Of a DNA stretch of 64,000 nt, positions 1 to 12,789 are shown in pieces. Origin of the DNA: Heterostelium album PN500 (lineage: Eukaryota; Evosea; Eumycetozoa; Acytosteliales; Acytosteliaceae); the NCBI RefSeq assembly GCF_000004825.1, contig NW_008805071.1:1178001-1242000 (forward strand), read 5' to 3'. Made by a program: the position numbers and the translations under genes. Within the stretch, counting starts at the first letter, position 1. Each line of letters opens with the position of its first letter. The notes under the pieces are model-generated. The model searched no databases and had not been told where the DNA came from. It saw only the letters and a list, made by a program, of their open reading frames with translations.

Positions 1-119
1 TTTGTTTTATAACTGAAAATTTTTTTTAAACTATCATCATTATCATCACTATTATCATCTGATCCATTACTTTCATTTGGTTGAACACTTTTTTTCAGCC
101 ATATGGTCAAAACAAGCAT
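1..119 (-). CDS. Possible 5' coding exon of a gene running off the left edge
   Basis: From an ATG at 117-119 the minus strand reads 39 codons without a stop and leaves the window open. The peptide begins MLVLTIWLKKSVQPNESN and continues with an acidic Ser/Asn/Asp run and a lysine-rich tail. The Asp/Asn/Ser bias is typical of dictyostelid low-complexity coding sequence, and the region is open while its surroundings are full of stops. It could also be an internal exon whose true 5' end is an acceptor. I do not recognise a family. Confidence 0.35.
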   Translation of the reverse strand, partial: MLVLTIWLKKSVQPNESNGSDDNSDDNDDSLKKIFSYKT

Positions 120-1406
120 TTGATTAAATTCATTTTATTTATTTTAAATGATTAAAACTTGTTTACACAAAAAAACTATTATTATTGTGCACAGAACACT
201 TTCATATTTATGCCCTTCAGCGAATAGAGGTGAGGTGGTTTGAAGAGTAGAGAGAAGATTGATAGATAAAGACTTGTTGGACAGAGCTATTCTCTCCGAG
301 AGCATATGGGAGCTGTCGCTGTGTATAGTTATTGTTCTCCAATGAGAATAGAGCGAATGTTAGATTGGTTTATCACTATTGACATAATAGATTTGAGAGT
401 AGCTATCGTATTCACCAAGAGCTCTATTCATACAATTCATTCCATTGAGAAGGATATTTGTACTGATCATCGTGAGAGATAGATAAAACAAAAAAGTTGG
501 TGGCTAGTATGATGTTGTCGTTGTTTAAAAACTGTTTGTTATTGATATTCTTACGCAGTTTGATCATTCAAATTAAAGATTGCTATTCAAGGGATAAGAT
601 TGTTAACGTCACATGTTTGTAGTGAATGCCAGACCACTAAAAAGATCAATAGAGTTATATTGAAATGAAATTGGTACATCATATGGGTATGGGAAAGAAC
701 CTTTGGTCGTCAATGTCTTGGTCTATTCGTACAACAAAAATGCGAAAGTTAGCTCTTAGTTCTGAAAAGTATTGTCAATTATTTAAGAGAGCGAGTCAAG
801 GATGATCAACTTACCTCAATATCCAATACTGAAATATTATAATAACCAGATACACCTTCTTCAATAGTTATTATAATGATTTTTCTAAAGAGATTGAATC
901 ACTTAGTTAAAAATTGGCCTTTATACCTAGAAATCTTTTATTCAATTACTGAATTCTTTTGAAATTCGATGTTGTCAAACGATTGGCTTCCTACAGCCGC
1001 TTTTCTCAATTACCTGTCAAATGAAATCATAATACAATCACAATTAACTTTCGTATATGCTTAAAAAAAAATAAACATCTTTTCTCAAAATTAAGGACTT
1101 TAAATTTTAATTTTCAAAGTGTGTTAATTATTTATCTTTAGACAAATGATTATATTTAGATATAATTTATTGTTTTGTCAGTTGAAAGAGAGAATCTATC
1201 ATACATTTTTTAAAATTTTAAGTTTTTTAGTGGTACTAAATATATTGTCAACTTATCAATCTTAAAAAATTAATTTTTGACACATTTATCTCATGATTAT
1301 AAATAGGGAATGAATGGGCTATTAAAATATCCAAATAACTAATTCAATCTAATATAATCTAAAATATATATTTAAAAATTATTCTATAAAACTATTATCC
1401 TAAAAA
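120..1406. other. Intergenic region, no gene seen
   Basis: AT-rich DNA with stops in all frames. The stretch about 190-800 is less AT-rich than typical intergenic DNA here but shows no open frame or family signal. The right end holds the promoter of the 1407 gene. Confidence 0.5.
1298..1306 (+). promoter_or_regulatory. TATA box of the secreted Cys-rich gene
   Basis: TATAAATAG lies about 100 bp upstream of the ATG at 1407, inside an AT-rich leader. Position and sequence fit a dictyostelid core promoter. This is inferred from sequence only. Confidence 0.5.
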
Positions 1407-1964
1407 ATGGAAATGTTCAAAAAATATTTTTTATTTGCCTTACTCATTAATTTATTATTTGTCAATTTAAATTTGGCAACCGATTGCTCAGATTCCAGTT
1501 GCCAGAGTTCATACACCAATTGTATCAGATGTAGCTGTGATAATCTTCCCTGCGGATGGAATGGCTCTGGTTGTATCTGTATTTATGCTATGGCCAATCG
1601 TTTTGACAATCAAGAAAAGAGCGACGCAACTGCCGGAGAAGATCATGAAAATACCAATAACAACCAAAAATCGATTCAAGTGAAAGCAGATATCGATCTA
1701 GAGAGCAATGCCAACCTTATTTGTGATGTAAGTGGTTCCAATGGGGTAGGATCATTCATCTTCCAAGGACAGGTTCAATATGATCAAACTATCACCTGCA
1801 CCAAAGTAGCACCGGGATTAATCAAATGGAGTGGATGGGTAAAGCATGACGGTTGTAAGAATGGTGGAAAACTTTCAATCTCTGCCAACATGATCAACTT
1901 TTCTTGCTATTGCACCAAATTCAATGGATGTTCAGTATCAAACATTCTTCAAATAACCTATTAA
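1407..1964 (+). CDS. Small secreted Cys-rich protein, family unknown
   Basis: Single exon of 185 aa. Residues 1-24 form a clear signal peptide (Lys-rich start, then a Leu/Phe/Ile core). Residues about 27-58 hold ten cysteines, so a disulphide-rich module is likely. A hydrophilic Asn/Glu/Asp linker follows at about 65-90, then a C-terminal domain with six more cysteines. Nothing suggests a membrane anchor, so secretion or extracellular matrix is the likely fate. I do not recognise the family and assign no function. The ATG at 1407 is the first in frame and directly starts the signal peptide. Confidence 0.75.
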   Translation: MEMFKKYFLFALLINLLFVNLNLATDCSDSSCQSSYTNCIRCSCDNLPCGWNGSGCICIYAMANRFDNQEKSDATAGEDHENTNNNQKSIQVKADIDLESNANLICDVSGSNGVGSFIFQGQVQYDQTITCTKVAPGLIKWSGWVKHDGCKNGGKLSISANMINFSCYCTKFNGCSVSNILQITY

Positions 1965-2312
1965 TTAACTTTTCCAACTATTCATATATCATTCTTCAAC
2001 TAGTTATATAAATATATATAATTATAATATTTACATTTTCTTTGTTTATTAAAATAAAAATAAAAATAAAAAAAAATAGTTTTTGTCTTTTAGAACCACT
2101 TCTGCATCCCCAAAAGAACAATTCGCATTTTCTGAAAAGATTTTTTTGTTACTGCTAATTAATTTATTCATGTTATTTATTATTTTTAAAGGTTTATTAG
2201 TATAATGAACATTGATAATGCTGTCTTTTATTCATTCAATCATTCTTTGAGTAAACAAATATAAATACAAATATATATATTATATTAATAATATATTCAC
2301 ACATTATAGAAA
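1965..2312. other. Short intergenic region
   Basis: AT-rich spacer between two plus-strand genes. It should hold the 3' UTR of the Cys-rich gene and the promoter of the DHHC gene. No further feature was found. Confidence 0.5.
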
Positions 2313-3728
2313 ATGAATACTAGATACTTGTATTTAGTTGCATTGTCTTTAATTATTATACCTTCTATATTCTTTGCTTCTTTTGTGTAAGTTTAAACTT
2401 TAAATAATAATTATAATAGACTATTAAATTAGATGATTACTTACTAATTAGATTTTAAAATTGAATTGTTTTGTTTTAGTATACCAATATTATATGTTAG
2501 AGTTGGATACTATTTTATTATACCATGGGCATTTCTATTGGTGTCGAGTGTCAATACTCTGTTGGTAGCACGATCAATAGATCCTGGATACCTACCTAGA
2601 GTAATAAAGAAATCGATAGACGATACAACAGTAGATATGCCATTAGATAATAATAATAATAGTAATAGTAATAGTACATTTTTAGATATAGAGACAGTCA
2701 GTAGTGATAATATTAATAAAGCACTAGATACCAATCCATCATCGAGTTCAGACTCGATTTCATCATTCGAACAGCAACAACAACAACAAAACCCAAACAA
2801 CATACCAATAAAGAAAAAGAAACAATCAAAGAAAACAATCAATATTAATGGTGAATCGATAACCATATTTTATTGTAGTAAGTAGTTTGTTTTAGTTTTG
2901 ATTCTTTTCTATTTAGTAACTAATATTTGATTATCTATACATAAAGAATCTTGTAATATATATAGACCACCTAGATGTTCACATTGCTCAGAATGTAATA
3001 GATGTGTTATGGAATTCGATCATCATTGTCCTTGGATAAGCAATTGTGTTGGAAAAAGAAATTATAGATACTTTGTATATTTTGTGTGGTCGGCAGTAGG
3101 CCTATCGATTATGACAATGGCTAGTTCAATTGTCACAATTATCAAACTTACAAATGTATATATATTCATATTTATAATAGGAATAACAATCTCTTTTAGA
3201 TTCTAACAACATCCATATAAACAAACAAACAAACAATAGGAGCAAGGATCATTTGTTAGTGCAGTTGCAAAATCACCAGTTGCATTATTACTTGCTGGTT
3301 ATGCATTCCTTTTGTTTTGGACTCTAATAGGTTTGGGAGGATATCATTTACACCTTATATGTAAAGATGTTACAACCAGAGAAGATGTAAATATATATAT
3401 CAATAGCAATCAAATCTTAAACAAATTTATTATATTAACTTAAAATTGTTGTATAAAGTTAAAAGGTTTAAAGAATCCATATAGAAAGAGTACAACAACT
3501 ATATTATGTAGATTTTTATTTTTATCAAGACCACCGATCTTTCCAAAGTATAACGACGATATTGTTTCTATGATTGGTGGTGGTGGTGGTAATACAACCA
3601 ATGCATCGATAGTCAATAGTAACATTCAGAAATCACCTTCAGATCTTCATTTAAGTTCATTCGAAGAAGATGAAGATCTGAGTAGACAACATCTTTTAGC
3701 TAAAGATAATAAATCTAGATTAAAATAG
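2313..3728 (+). CDS. DHHC-type protein S-palmitoyltransferase
   Basis: Five exons: 2313-2386, 2480-2877, 2947-3155, 3240-3386, 3459-3728, giving 365 aa. All introns are GT-AG and phases agree. The protein should transfer palmitate from its own DHHC cysteine to cysteines of membrane-associated proteins, probably at ER, Golgi or plasma membrane. It shows two N-terminal membrane segments, a DPG motif (SIDPGYLPR), a cytosolic Asn/Gln-rich insert of about 70 residues, the zinc-binding Cys-rich domain ending in EFDHHCPW (DHHC at about residue 181), two more membrane segments and the TTxE motif as TTRE. This is the layout of the Erf2/ZDHHC14-like group. The short exon 1 was chosen because it supplies the ATG and the first membrane helix in phase. 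Its 3' end lies 36 bp from the convergent ComC-like gene. Confidence 0.9.
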
Positions 3729-3764
3729 GAAAAACAAGATAATTTCCCACGATGATTCTTTTGT

Positions 3765-6700
3765 TTATTGTTCTTTTGCAGAGACTTCTCTCATCTTTAG
3801 TGATCTATCTTCTCTTTGCCACTTCAATTTTCTTCTGATGATGATTGCCGATGCCACTAGAATGGCAACACCAACTACTGAACAAACGACTGCAATTACA
3901 ATGATCTTCCAATTGGATTCTTTTGAACAACCATTGTTGGTAGTTGTCTTTGTCAGAATCAGCGAACTGATACTTGGATCGACTAGAATATAATCGTTGA
4001 AACTGCTGGTCTTGATTGCGATTGTCAACGTGAATTGAGAGGTTTCATTGATTATCTCGGTTTTGTTCACCAAAGGGTCATCATAAGGTAACACTACATA
4101 ATTGGAAAGCATAACTCTGTGGTCAACATAATGCCTCTTAGCAAAGTTCACATTGAGAATAGCATTTTCAGAGATTACTTGGTAGGCAGATTCACTGTTG
4201 TCCGCTGTTACTTTGATATCCCTTCCACAGGAATCTTTGGAGATTGCATCGGTCTTGGTTTGGAAGATCAACTCCAAGGTGTTCAATTGATCTGCAAACT
4301 TCCAGCCCGTCACCTCTATAATATATTTTATTGAATTGGCAGGCATGAATATAGTTTCTCCAGCAAAATTGATGGTTGTTGATTCGTTGTAAACTGTGAG
4401 ATTTGCTCTGACTATTGTTGTTTCATTGTTTGGGAAACGACCGGTTAACTCTTTGGTAACATTGTTTTGAGACCAGGTTACACTTGACATTGCCAATACC
4501 TTGATCGATTGACTGAGAGTATCTAATTCACGAATGTAAATGAAAGCACTGGTAAAGTTGATTCCTGAAGGATTGATAATTGTACCATTGTCAATAATGG
4601 GTGGATCACTCGGTGTACCTGGGATCGAACAGTTGTTATTGGATGTCCATCCATCATCGCATTTACATTTTCCTTCAAAGCATTGTCCATGACCAAAACA
4701 AACTTGACCCGCTGGAGAGGTTGGACATTTAGTTTCATTGGGGAATATATAATTAAAAACAAAGGCACCTCCTGAAATACCAAAAGATGATACATTGACA
4801 TAGAGTGAATCTTCTGTTGGTTGTGGGGTCTGACCATTGAAATAACATGTCAAATTGGTATCAGAGTAAAAAGTAATATTGTAACATGGTTCACTTTCAA
4901 TATCGATAGCCAAAGAAATATTGACGAAATTGGTTCCAACTATGGTCAAGAGTGTTGTAGTGTTGAAATATCCTCGAGTGGAATAGAGTACAGTTGGATA
5001 AGTTGAGAGATCAAATTGGAATAATGGTGCTTTAACACCATTCAATGATAAAGAAACATTTTGTCTGGTTTGATTGTTATTGATTGAAGGAATCTGACAT
5101 TGAATAACCTCATTTCTTTTAATAATAGATATATTCTCGCATTTCAAAGATCCAACTGAAACCAAGAGTAAATTTGGGTCATCGAAAAGATTGTCACCAG
5201 TAATAGTTAGGTTGCCACCTCGGTTTGTAATCTTTGAAGTACCATTTATAGTTGGTCCAATGTATGTGAAACTTAATGAATTGGAAACAGAACCATTTAC
5301 ATTAATAGTAATACTATTAGTTCCATAACCACTTGGTAATGTACATGAAATTTTTTGGTGAGTGGTCAGCATCTTTGGATTGGTGCATGGTTTGTTCCCG
5401 TTCACCATGACACTAACCAATTGTGGATCTTTGTTAAAGTTGGTTCCAGAAATTGTAATATCACCAAAAATCTCTGGTTTTGATGAACCTTGAAGCACAG
5501 GTGCAGCATATTGTATGAGTTGGGTGTTGGTGGAGGTAAGAATTTGACTTCCAAAATAAGTGGAAATACTCAGAGGATAAGGGGCAACACCTGCTCCAGC
5601 TGGAATAGGAATAGAGATTGATTGAATGGTATAATCTCTATAAAAAGTGGTATTGACTCCTCTAAATGTAAAGAAACTCTGCTCCAATGAAGAACCATAA
5701 ACATTAATATCCATGGTAATAGTAGAACCATTGGTTGGAACTGTATAGGTTTTGGTAGTAGAAAATTGTGGTTCTATTTAAATAATGTTTAAATTAAAAT
5801 TAATAAAATATTACTATTTCTTTAACTAAAGATAGTTTTATACTTACGAACACTATAATATTCTGCTAGTAAACCAGATGAATAATTAACAATTCTCTCA
5901 GTATAGGTAAATGTTATAAAGTCATATGAGTAGTAGGTTGATGCTGGAGATATTGGAGTTGGTAAAGTTGTATAGTTTGAATCATAATATTTAACCTTTT
6001 GTCCTGCTTGAGGACCATTGATCGCTGTAAAGACTACATAGAAAAAATTCATTAGATATTATTCGATTACTTTTTTAAATGTGTACTTACAGCTGTTATA
6101 AATTAATCCAGTGTAATAAATACTTGATGATCCATAATTGGAACAAACTCTGTGGAAATAATTGGCCATATCAGATGTTTCCACAATTGCCATATATGCT
6201 TTCATACCCTCTTGATAGACTTTGTTAGCATAGATCAAAGTTTCATTGAAATAAGTTGCTGATTTCCAACAAGAGAAATATCTATTATTATAAGCTAGAA
6301 TAAAATTAATATTTAAAACATAATAAAAAATAAAATAAAAATTAATTTTTACTACTTACTAAATACAGGCTTAATTGATTGGCCATTTAAACCATCAGCT
6401 ACAGCCATCAAGGGTAGGAATGAAATATTGAAATTTATATTTAAAGTAATAGTGCAAACCATAACACCATTTCTTATTTGTTTTGCATTGATACATTCAT
6501 AGCTATTGTTGGTTACATAGAACTTCATAAACGAATCATTTGCAAAATTGAAACCCGAGATAGTGACTTCACTATTTTGGGTGAAATTAGGTTCAATAAG
6601 CGAAATGTGAGGAGGTGAGAATCTAAAATTCGTTTTTAGTTGTTTTGAACCATTACTGATCGTAACATTATAAGCACCCGATCCAGCAGGAAGATCACAA

Positions 6701-7590
6701 GACAAAGAGGTATTTGACAAAACTTTGACATTTTGACAATTAAGAGTTTCTTGTCTTTGATTATTAAATGATACTGTATATACTGATGATTGTCCTAGTA
6801 AATTCCATCCTAGGATATTTGTGATTTCAATTTTTCCACCTAATGTTCCTATCGGTTCAATATTTGGTACTAAAGAAAAACTATATTAAAATTAAGACCT
6901 ATCTTGAAGTAATAAAACTACTTACATTCCATTCCAATATATTCACATATAAAAGGTGACTTGTATGTCGGATTCTTATTATTCCAAGTGTTGACTGGAT
7001 AATAAAATTGGATATGAGTTTCATTCGCTTTAAACATAAGATTTGGTTCTATTACTGTGAAATCACAAAAAATTCCACACTTTAAATATTATTATTAATT
7101 TAAAGATTTATTTTTAATTTCAAATTTAAGTTTACATATACTTACTGTATCATTATAAATATTATAAAATAATTGACCAATTTCTGGACCGGAATCAAAA
7201 TAATAAATCCCTGGCTCCTCTAATGACGAGGATCCTGATATCCAAAAATCTTTAATAGTTGTAAAATAAGTTAAAGATTTTGATTTTAACCAATTGTTTT
7301 CTTCTTGAGAAGTGATTGTTACAAGATATCTATTTTATTTAATTTGTTAAAAAAAATTAATTTACTTTATCCAATGTATCGTTACATTTTTTAAATATTT
7401 TTACTTACCCTTTATTTCCTAGATAAGTTTGATTATTACAATATTCAACAGCTTCTAGAGCTGTTAAATTTAAATTTACAAATTCATAATTGTGTCCTGT
7501 TGTAGGAAAATTCAAAATATCAAAAGCTCCTAAAACTGATTGGAATAATATTATTGAAAATAATAAAATATAGTATCTCTGTGAATACAT
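3765..7590 (-). CDS. ComC-like membrane protein: C-type-lectin-like, IPT/TIG, EGF, one TM
   Basis: Seven exons on the minus strand: 7409-7590, 7146-7329, 6926-7079, 6360-6869, 6091-6294, 5848-6033, 3765-5773, giving 1142 aa with consistent phases. Signal peptide at 1-21, then a region resembling a C-type lectin fold (motifs EAVEYCN and FWISG). Several IPT/TIG-type beta domains follow, then one EGF-like module (VCFGHGQCFEGKCKCDDGW), a long beta-rich domain, a single TM helix near residue 1100 and a basic cytoplasmic tail of about 25 residues. Many N-glycosylation sequons are present. This matches the dictyostelid ComC/EGF-TIG family of cell-surface proteins used in development and cell-cell signalling; the exact role here is inferred. 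Confidence 0.85.
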
Positions 7591-8414
7591 ATTGTTTTAA
7601 TATCAGTAAATAATAATAAGATTTTATATAAAACTACAAAAAATCATTGATGGTTTAGAAGAATCCAAATTTTTTAAAAAAAATCAAAAAAAAAAAAAAT
7701 AAAAAAATTTTAGTAATGTAGCAAAATATTAAAAATGGAATGCCGCAACACTTGGTTAGAGATTAGGCAACAACATGAGATCGGTACACTCTTTCAGTTA
7801 TGAAAATGGATTCCGTCGATACCAAATAAAATGCGAAAATCAACACTATAATTTTATTCAAGATATTTTTTCGAAAAAAATCTTTTGTTGAGCTTGATTT
7901 TAAAACCAGTGCAAAACGAATTCCTTTTTGATTGTAAATCTTAGTTCCAGATTTTTACATCAAAATCAAGGAATGCTAAATCTTTGCTTTAAATTTGGGA
8001 ACGAAAACAATAAAAATCAAGACTATCAGTAATCGAAATTTGTGAAGCTCTTAGTTTCTCAAAAAACATAAAAGAATAACAAAAAAAAAAATAAATAAAT
8101 AAAAGAGTAGCATTCGTTTTAAAGTGTTGTCCAAAAATATTGCTTTTCAGACTGAGAAGAAGAGAAAGGTCTCCACCTATATTGACATTTTGTCATTATA
8201 GGTTGTAATAATTTATTAGTTTGTAGTAATTCATCTTTCAACTTTTGTTTTGTTCTGTAACCCTGAATGTGAATTTCACAGCTATATTATATTTCCAATC
8301 TATAGGCTTGATTGTCTGATTGTCCAATTACGATGAATATATTATTTAGCTAAATTGCTGGAATCTTTTATATATATATATATTATTATTATTTAATTAA
8401 TTATAATTGATTGA
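7591..8414. other. Intergenic region, no gene seen
   Basis: Upstream region of the ComC-like gene and 3' side of SYS1. Poly-A/T runs and stops in all frames. A TATATAAA-like box lies near 7625 on the ComC side. I saw nothing else. Confidence 0.45.
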
Positions 8415-9092
8415 TTATACATTATTTTCATCACCATCGAAATCTTCCAGTACAATAGACGATGTGCTATCAGAGAGAATCGGAGAGGTCTCTGTGTTGA
8501 ATGAAGGTGAAGGTGGAGAGAGTTGTGCTACTGGTGGTCGTAAGAGAATAGGTGTTGAATCGAGTTCTTTGGCTCGCGACAGTGGTATGTCCATCATCTC
8601 TTTTCTCATGCATAGATACTCTCCCAAAATAGCCATTATAAACATTCCAATGATTTGAACGATCCACCATGAAGCTGTCTTTGGGAATCCACTGAACGAC
8701 CAAACAAAAACAAAATGTATAAACGTTACTGTTGCTGCATGATCTAAACATTTCTTTGATCTCTCAACTATATATCTTAAACAAACAGATCTAATCGTAT
8801 ACAATATAAATACTATTATTAGTATAATACATTTACAAGTTAATTAATGATAATGTGTTTAATAAACATACCCAAAAAGTGAATTTAATAAAAAAGAAAT
8901 GGTTACTACCCAACCATGTTGACTATGTACATTGGTAGATTGATAAGAGAAAATCTGATCTAAAGAGAGTGCATCGAGAAATATAGAATCTAAAACATAT
9001 AATGAAACCGCCAAGAACATATAATATACACATTGAACCGAAATAATCTGCCCTACAATTAGCTTAGGATCCCATGCATATTTATAAAACAT
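8415..9092 (-). CDS. sys1: SYS1 homologue, Golgi membrane protein
   Basis: Two exons, 8872-9092 and 8415-8790, giving 198 aa; the intron is 81 bp. SYS1 is a four-TM Golgi protein that recruits the Arl3/ARFRP1 GTPase branch and supports endosome-to-Golgi traffic. Family signatures: the start MFYKYAWDPKLIVGQI, the SLDQIFSY segment, the junction GSVCLRYIVERSKKCLDHAA made by the splice, then SGFP and LGEYLCMRKEMMDIPL. Four hydrophobic segments are visible. A C-terminal tail of about 50 residues rich in Ser, Pro and acidic residues extends past the usual end of the family and may be regulatory. Confidence 0.92.
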
Positions 9093-9720
9093 GTTTAAAT
9101 TTTAAAAATTATATATATATATATATAAATACTATAGCTATATTAAATGATTATGTATTGTATTGTATTTATTGTATCGTATTGTATTATTGTAATAATA
9201 GGTAATTTAACGAATCGTCTTAATATAATATAAAATAAAACAATGATTTTTTGATTAATCGGAAACTTTAATTCATTAAAAAAATAAATAGAATATATTA
9301 TATGGAAATAAATAGAAATATATATTGAAATAAAACAATGATTTTTGATTAATAAACAAACTTATCGATATGATTAATGATAAAAAAATAAAAAAAAATG
9401 TATGTATGAAATGAAAATTTAAATTAAATAGCTTAATTGTTGATGTGGCATTTGAATTATTTTTATTTTTTATTTATTTTTTTTGAATTTTCTTGATGAG
9501 ATAGATTTCACTATTTATTACAATGAATCCAATGTAATCGAACATAATCAAAGATTAACTAAACTGCTAATGTAGTTTTTATAGATACATGTTTGTTATA
9601 ATTATTACTTTTTGGATGAATGAATGAATGAATTACATGTTTGATTTGTTTAACTTTTCATTTTTACACTTTTTATTTATTTTTTAATTATTGTTATTGC
9701 TATTGTTATTGTTATTATTG
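9093..9720. other. Intergenic region with simple repeats
   Basis: AT-rich spacer containing an (AT) run near 9111-9126 and a degenerate TGTAT/GTATT repeat around 9155-9195. No open frame or RNA signal was recognised. Confidence 0.45.
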
Positions 9721-10536
9721 TTATGATTTAGGATTTATTTGATTTGATAATAAATCTGCGGAATGTCTTTTAACTTCAGTTTGTAGCAATGCGAATATCT
9801 TCATACAACCTAGATTGGCTAGCTCCAAAACCGATTCAAACATATCTTGTGGTACTTTTGATTCCATGTTCAATGAGATGACACCACCCAGTTGTGGTTG
9901 TATCGAGAGTAGCAGATCGGCACCACCGGAACGCTCCTCCATTTGATTCATATCCAACAGTGGGACACCCTCGATGAAGGTGGCCGAACACGCGCAGATA
10001 AAGTCACGCATAGGTAGACCGGCGTCGATCACCGCTAGCGTAGCGGCATTCAGAGCAGCCGCTTTCAGGCCGCCGTCAGCCTGCAGCACCTGCACGTAGA
10101 TATCGATTTGCGAGCGTGGAAACAGCGTGATCTGAATGGTCGATTCGAATGCCTGTTTGATGAGCGATGCAATCTCGTACGACTGTTTATCGGATTTACG
10201 TGTTGGTTTTCTATCGGTTGCCGAGCTGAACGCTGCTTGTGAGTACTCGCAATTGACGATGGCACGATCGTGCAACATTCGTTGATTCGACGCCACTTCG
10301 CGTGGACCGTAGACAGCCACCGTTATCTTTGTATTTCCCTGTTCGTAATATGCTGATCCATCCGCTCTATTGAATATACCCATCTTCATATTTAATCTTC
10401 TAATCTCATTGTTTCTTCTTCCATCAATTCTAAGTCCTTCAGGTGTAATATATGATAACTTTGACTAAAATCAAAACAAAACAAACTATTAATACATATA
10501 TCTCTCTAAATTATATTGATAGATGATATATACCAT
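9721..10536 (-). CDS. rrp41: Exosome core subunit RRP41 (EXOSC4)
   Basis: Exon 1 codes only the initiator ATG (10534-10536) and is spliced directly to exon 2 (9721-10464), giving 248 aa, close to the usual 245 or so. RRP41 is an RNase PH-fold subunit of the six-member ring of the RNA exosome, which threads RNA for 3' processing and decay in nucleus and cytoplasm. Family marks are ITPEGLRIDGRRNNEIR near the N terminus, DGSAYYEQGNTK, YGPRE, the long LQADGGLKAAALNAATLAVIDAG stretch and GCMKI near the end. The single-codon first exon was chosen because the ORF without it would lack the family's N terminus. It lies 225 bp from the divergent TSR4-like gene. Confidence 0.93.
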
Positions 10537-10761
10537 TTTTAAATCTCTATATTAAAATATTAAATAAATATATTACAAAAAAAAATAAAAAAAGATAAAT
10601 AAATAAAGCAAAGTAAAATTAAGAAAAAAAGAAATAAAAATAAAATAAAAAGTACCAAAAAAACGAGTCATGTGTTTCGTTTTTTTTTTGAACCTACTCT
10701 TTAATTAATATTGATATTATATCGATATTGTTAATAAACAAGTAAATAAAAGGAATAGAAT

Positions 10762-12264
10762 ATGAGTAAATTAAATAATTACGTTGGATTCGTAGATGAA
10801 CCGATTGATTTAGTTGATAAATATAGATTTATCTCAAAGATAGGTGGTTCTCCTGTATGTATCAATATTGTTTGTATCGATTAATCAATGATTAATTAAC
10901 ACAAATCAAAAAAGGTTTGGTTTTCAGAACCACCTGCTAAATATAGAGATATAACATGCTCAAGCTGTAATAAGGAAAAGATGGCTTTTCTAATGCAAGT
11001 CTATGCACCTCTAGATAGTTTACCAGATTATGAAAGAAGTTATTATGTTTTCGTTTGTACAAAATGTAATACTAAACCACAAGGGTAATGTCATTTTCAT
11101 TCATATAGATATTACCAAGACATCCTATCTAACCTTGTATTATATCAATATATATATAGTTGGAAAGTAATTAGAACAATGATTAAAGTAAATAATGAAA
11201 TAAAATCAGAAAATAATAATAATAATACACTATCCAATGATGAAAAGAATAACAATAACGAAGCAGAAGTTAATGAAAATAAAGAAATAGAAGAAGAAGA
11301 AGAAGAAGAAGAAAAAGAAATTAGTGAAGAACAAGCTGAGGATGAAGATGATAGTTGGGGAGATGATGATGAAGATGATGATGATGACAACGGAGATGAA
11401 GATGATAATTGGGGAGCTGAAGGTGCTGATGATTGGGGAATTGGTGAAAGTACTTCAACAAAGAAAAAGGAATCTTCTAAAACATCCACGACTACAACCA
11501 CTACTACAACAGGACCATCAAAGGGACAAGAGAAATCATTGGAGGAATTGATTCAAGAGAGAAATAAACAGTTACATGAAGATCAAATGAAAAAGAAAGA
11601 TTTATTAAAAGAACAGAAACTACAACAACAACAAACTCAAAACCAACAACAACAACAACAACAAGAATCAATTAACAAAGATGATAGTGAACCAGCTGGG
11701 TTTACATTTGAAAACGATAAGAGTAATCAATACGAAGAATACTATTTGTATATTGACACTGAAGTATTGAAGAAAGAAACGACATCAAAGAAATCATCGA
11801 AACTTCACTATGTAGATGATCCAGCAGAGGGTGACGAATGGTCAGGAGAAACCTATGAATATGTTAAAGATAGAATTTTCAGTAAATTCATAAAGAGAAT
11901 TTCACATAATCCAAATCAAGTCGTAAGGTAATTATAATAGTTATAAATAAGAAAGGTAGAATGTTAGTTTTTTAACATTTTTTATTTTATTATTAGATAT
12001 TCATTTAAAGGTGAAGCATTGTATATGTCAGAGGCAGGAAAGAAGTTGGTCAGTGCATTCTATCCATGTCAAAAGTGTCGATCACAAAAGGTATTTGAAT
12101 TCCAAGTGCTCTCCACTATTATTACACAAGTGTATCATGTTACATCATCGGATTTAGACTTTTCAAATATATTCATTTATACATGTCCTAATCATTGTCA
12201 TGAGAATACACACAACGATGTAATCTATGTAGAGGAATTGGTTTTACTTGAAAAATCAATTTAA
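10762..12264 (+). CDS. PDCD2-like / Tsr4 ribosome-biogenesis chaperone
   Basis: Four exons: 10762-10854, 10915-11084, 11160-11927, 11997-12264, giving 432 aa. Proteins of this family bind nascent uS5 (Rps2) co-translationally and are needed for 40S maturation. Visible parts: an N-terminal module (KIGGSPVWFSEPPAKY), two CxxC pairs (CSSCNK, CTKCN) of a zinc-binding region, a long insert of Asn and acidic runs (Glu/Asp stretch at about 130-170, Gln run near 250) and the PDCD2_C end with NPNQVVRYSFKGEALYMS and CQKC. The low-complexity insert between the two halves is dictyostelid-style. It shares a 225 bp divergent promoter region with RRP41, another RNA-maturation gene. Confidence 0.88.
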
Positions 12265-12789
12265 ACAAAAACAAAAAGAATAGCTATATAATAGTTATAA
12301 TAAACCTATATTAAATATTCAACATTGTATATTTAATATTAAGTATTTTATTTTCGATATTTTGATAAAGTATTGTTGCTTTGTTGTTGTTGTTGACGTT
12401 ATTGTATTGTTGACTAACATTGTTGAAAAAAGTGTGAAAGTTTAGTTAGTTTTAGTTAGTTAGATAATAATAAATATTAATATAATTAATGAATGAATGA
12501 ATGATTGAATAGAATATGGAATAGAGATATATATATATATATTTGATAATAAAATAGTTATTATATATAGTTTTGAAGTTGGAATTATCTATTCCAATTT
12601 AATTTTATACATTTTGATTAATTACTGTATCTCTATATATATTTATATGGTGTAATATGTAAAGAGATTTGAATATTTGGTAGGTAGTCAACATGATACC
12701 AACAGTAAATCCAAATAAACTATCATATCCTAATCCAATGAAAATAAAAAAAAAGATCCGTTTTAAAACCACAATTCTTCACTGAAGTG
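12265..12789. other. Intergenic region between convergent genes
   Basis: Probably two 3' UTRs. Contains a TTG/GTT run near 12376-12392 and a short (AT) run near 12530. No coding or RNA feature was supported. Confidence 0.45.
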
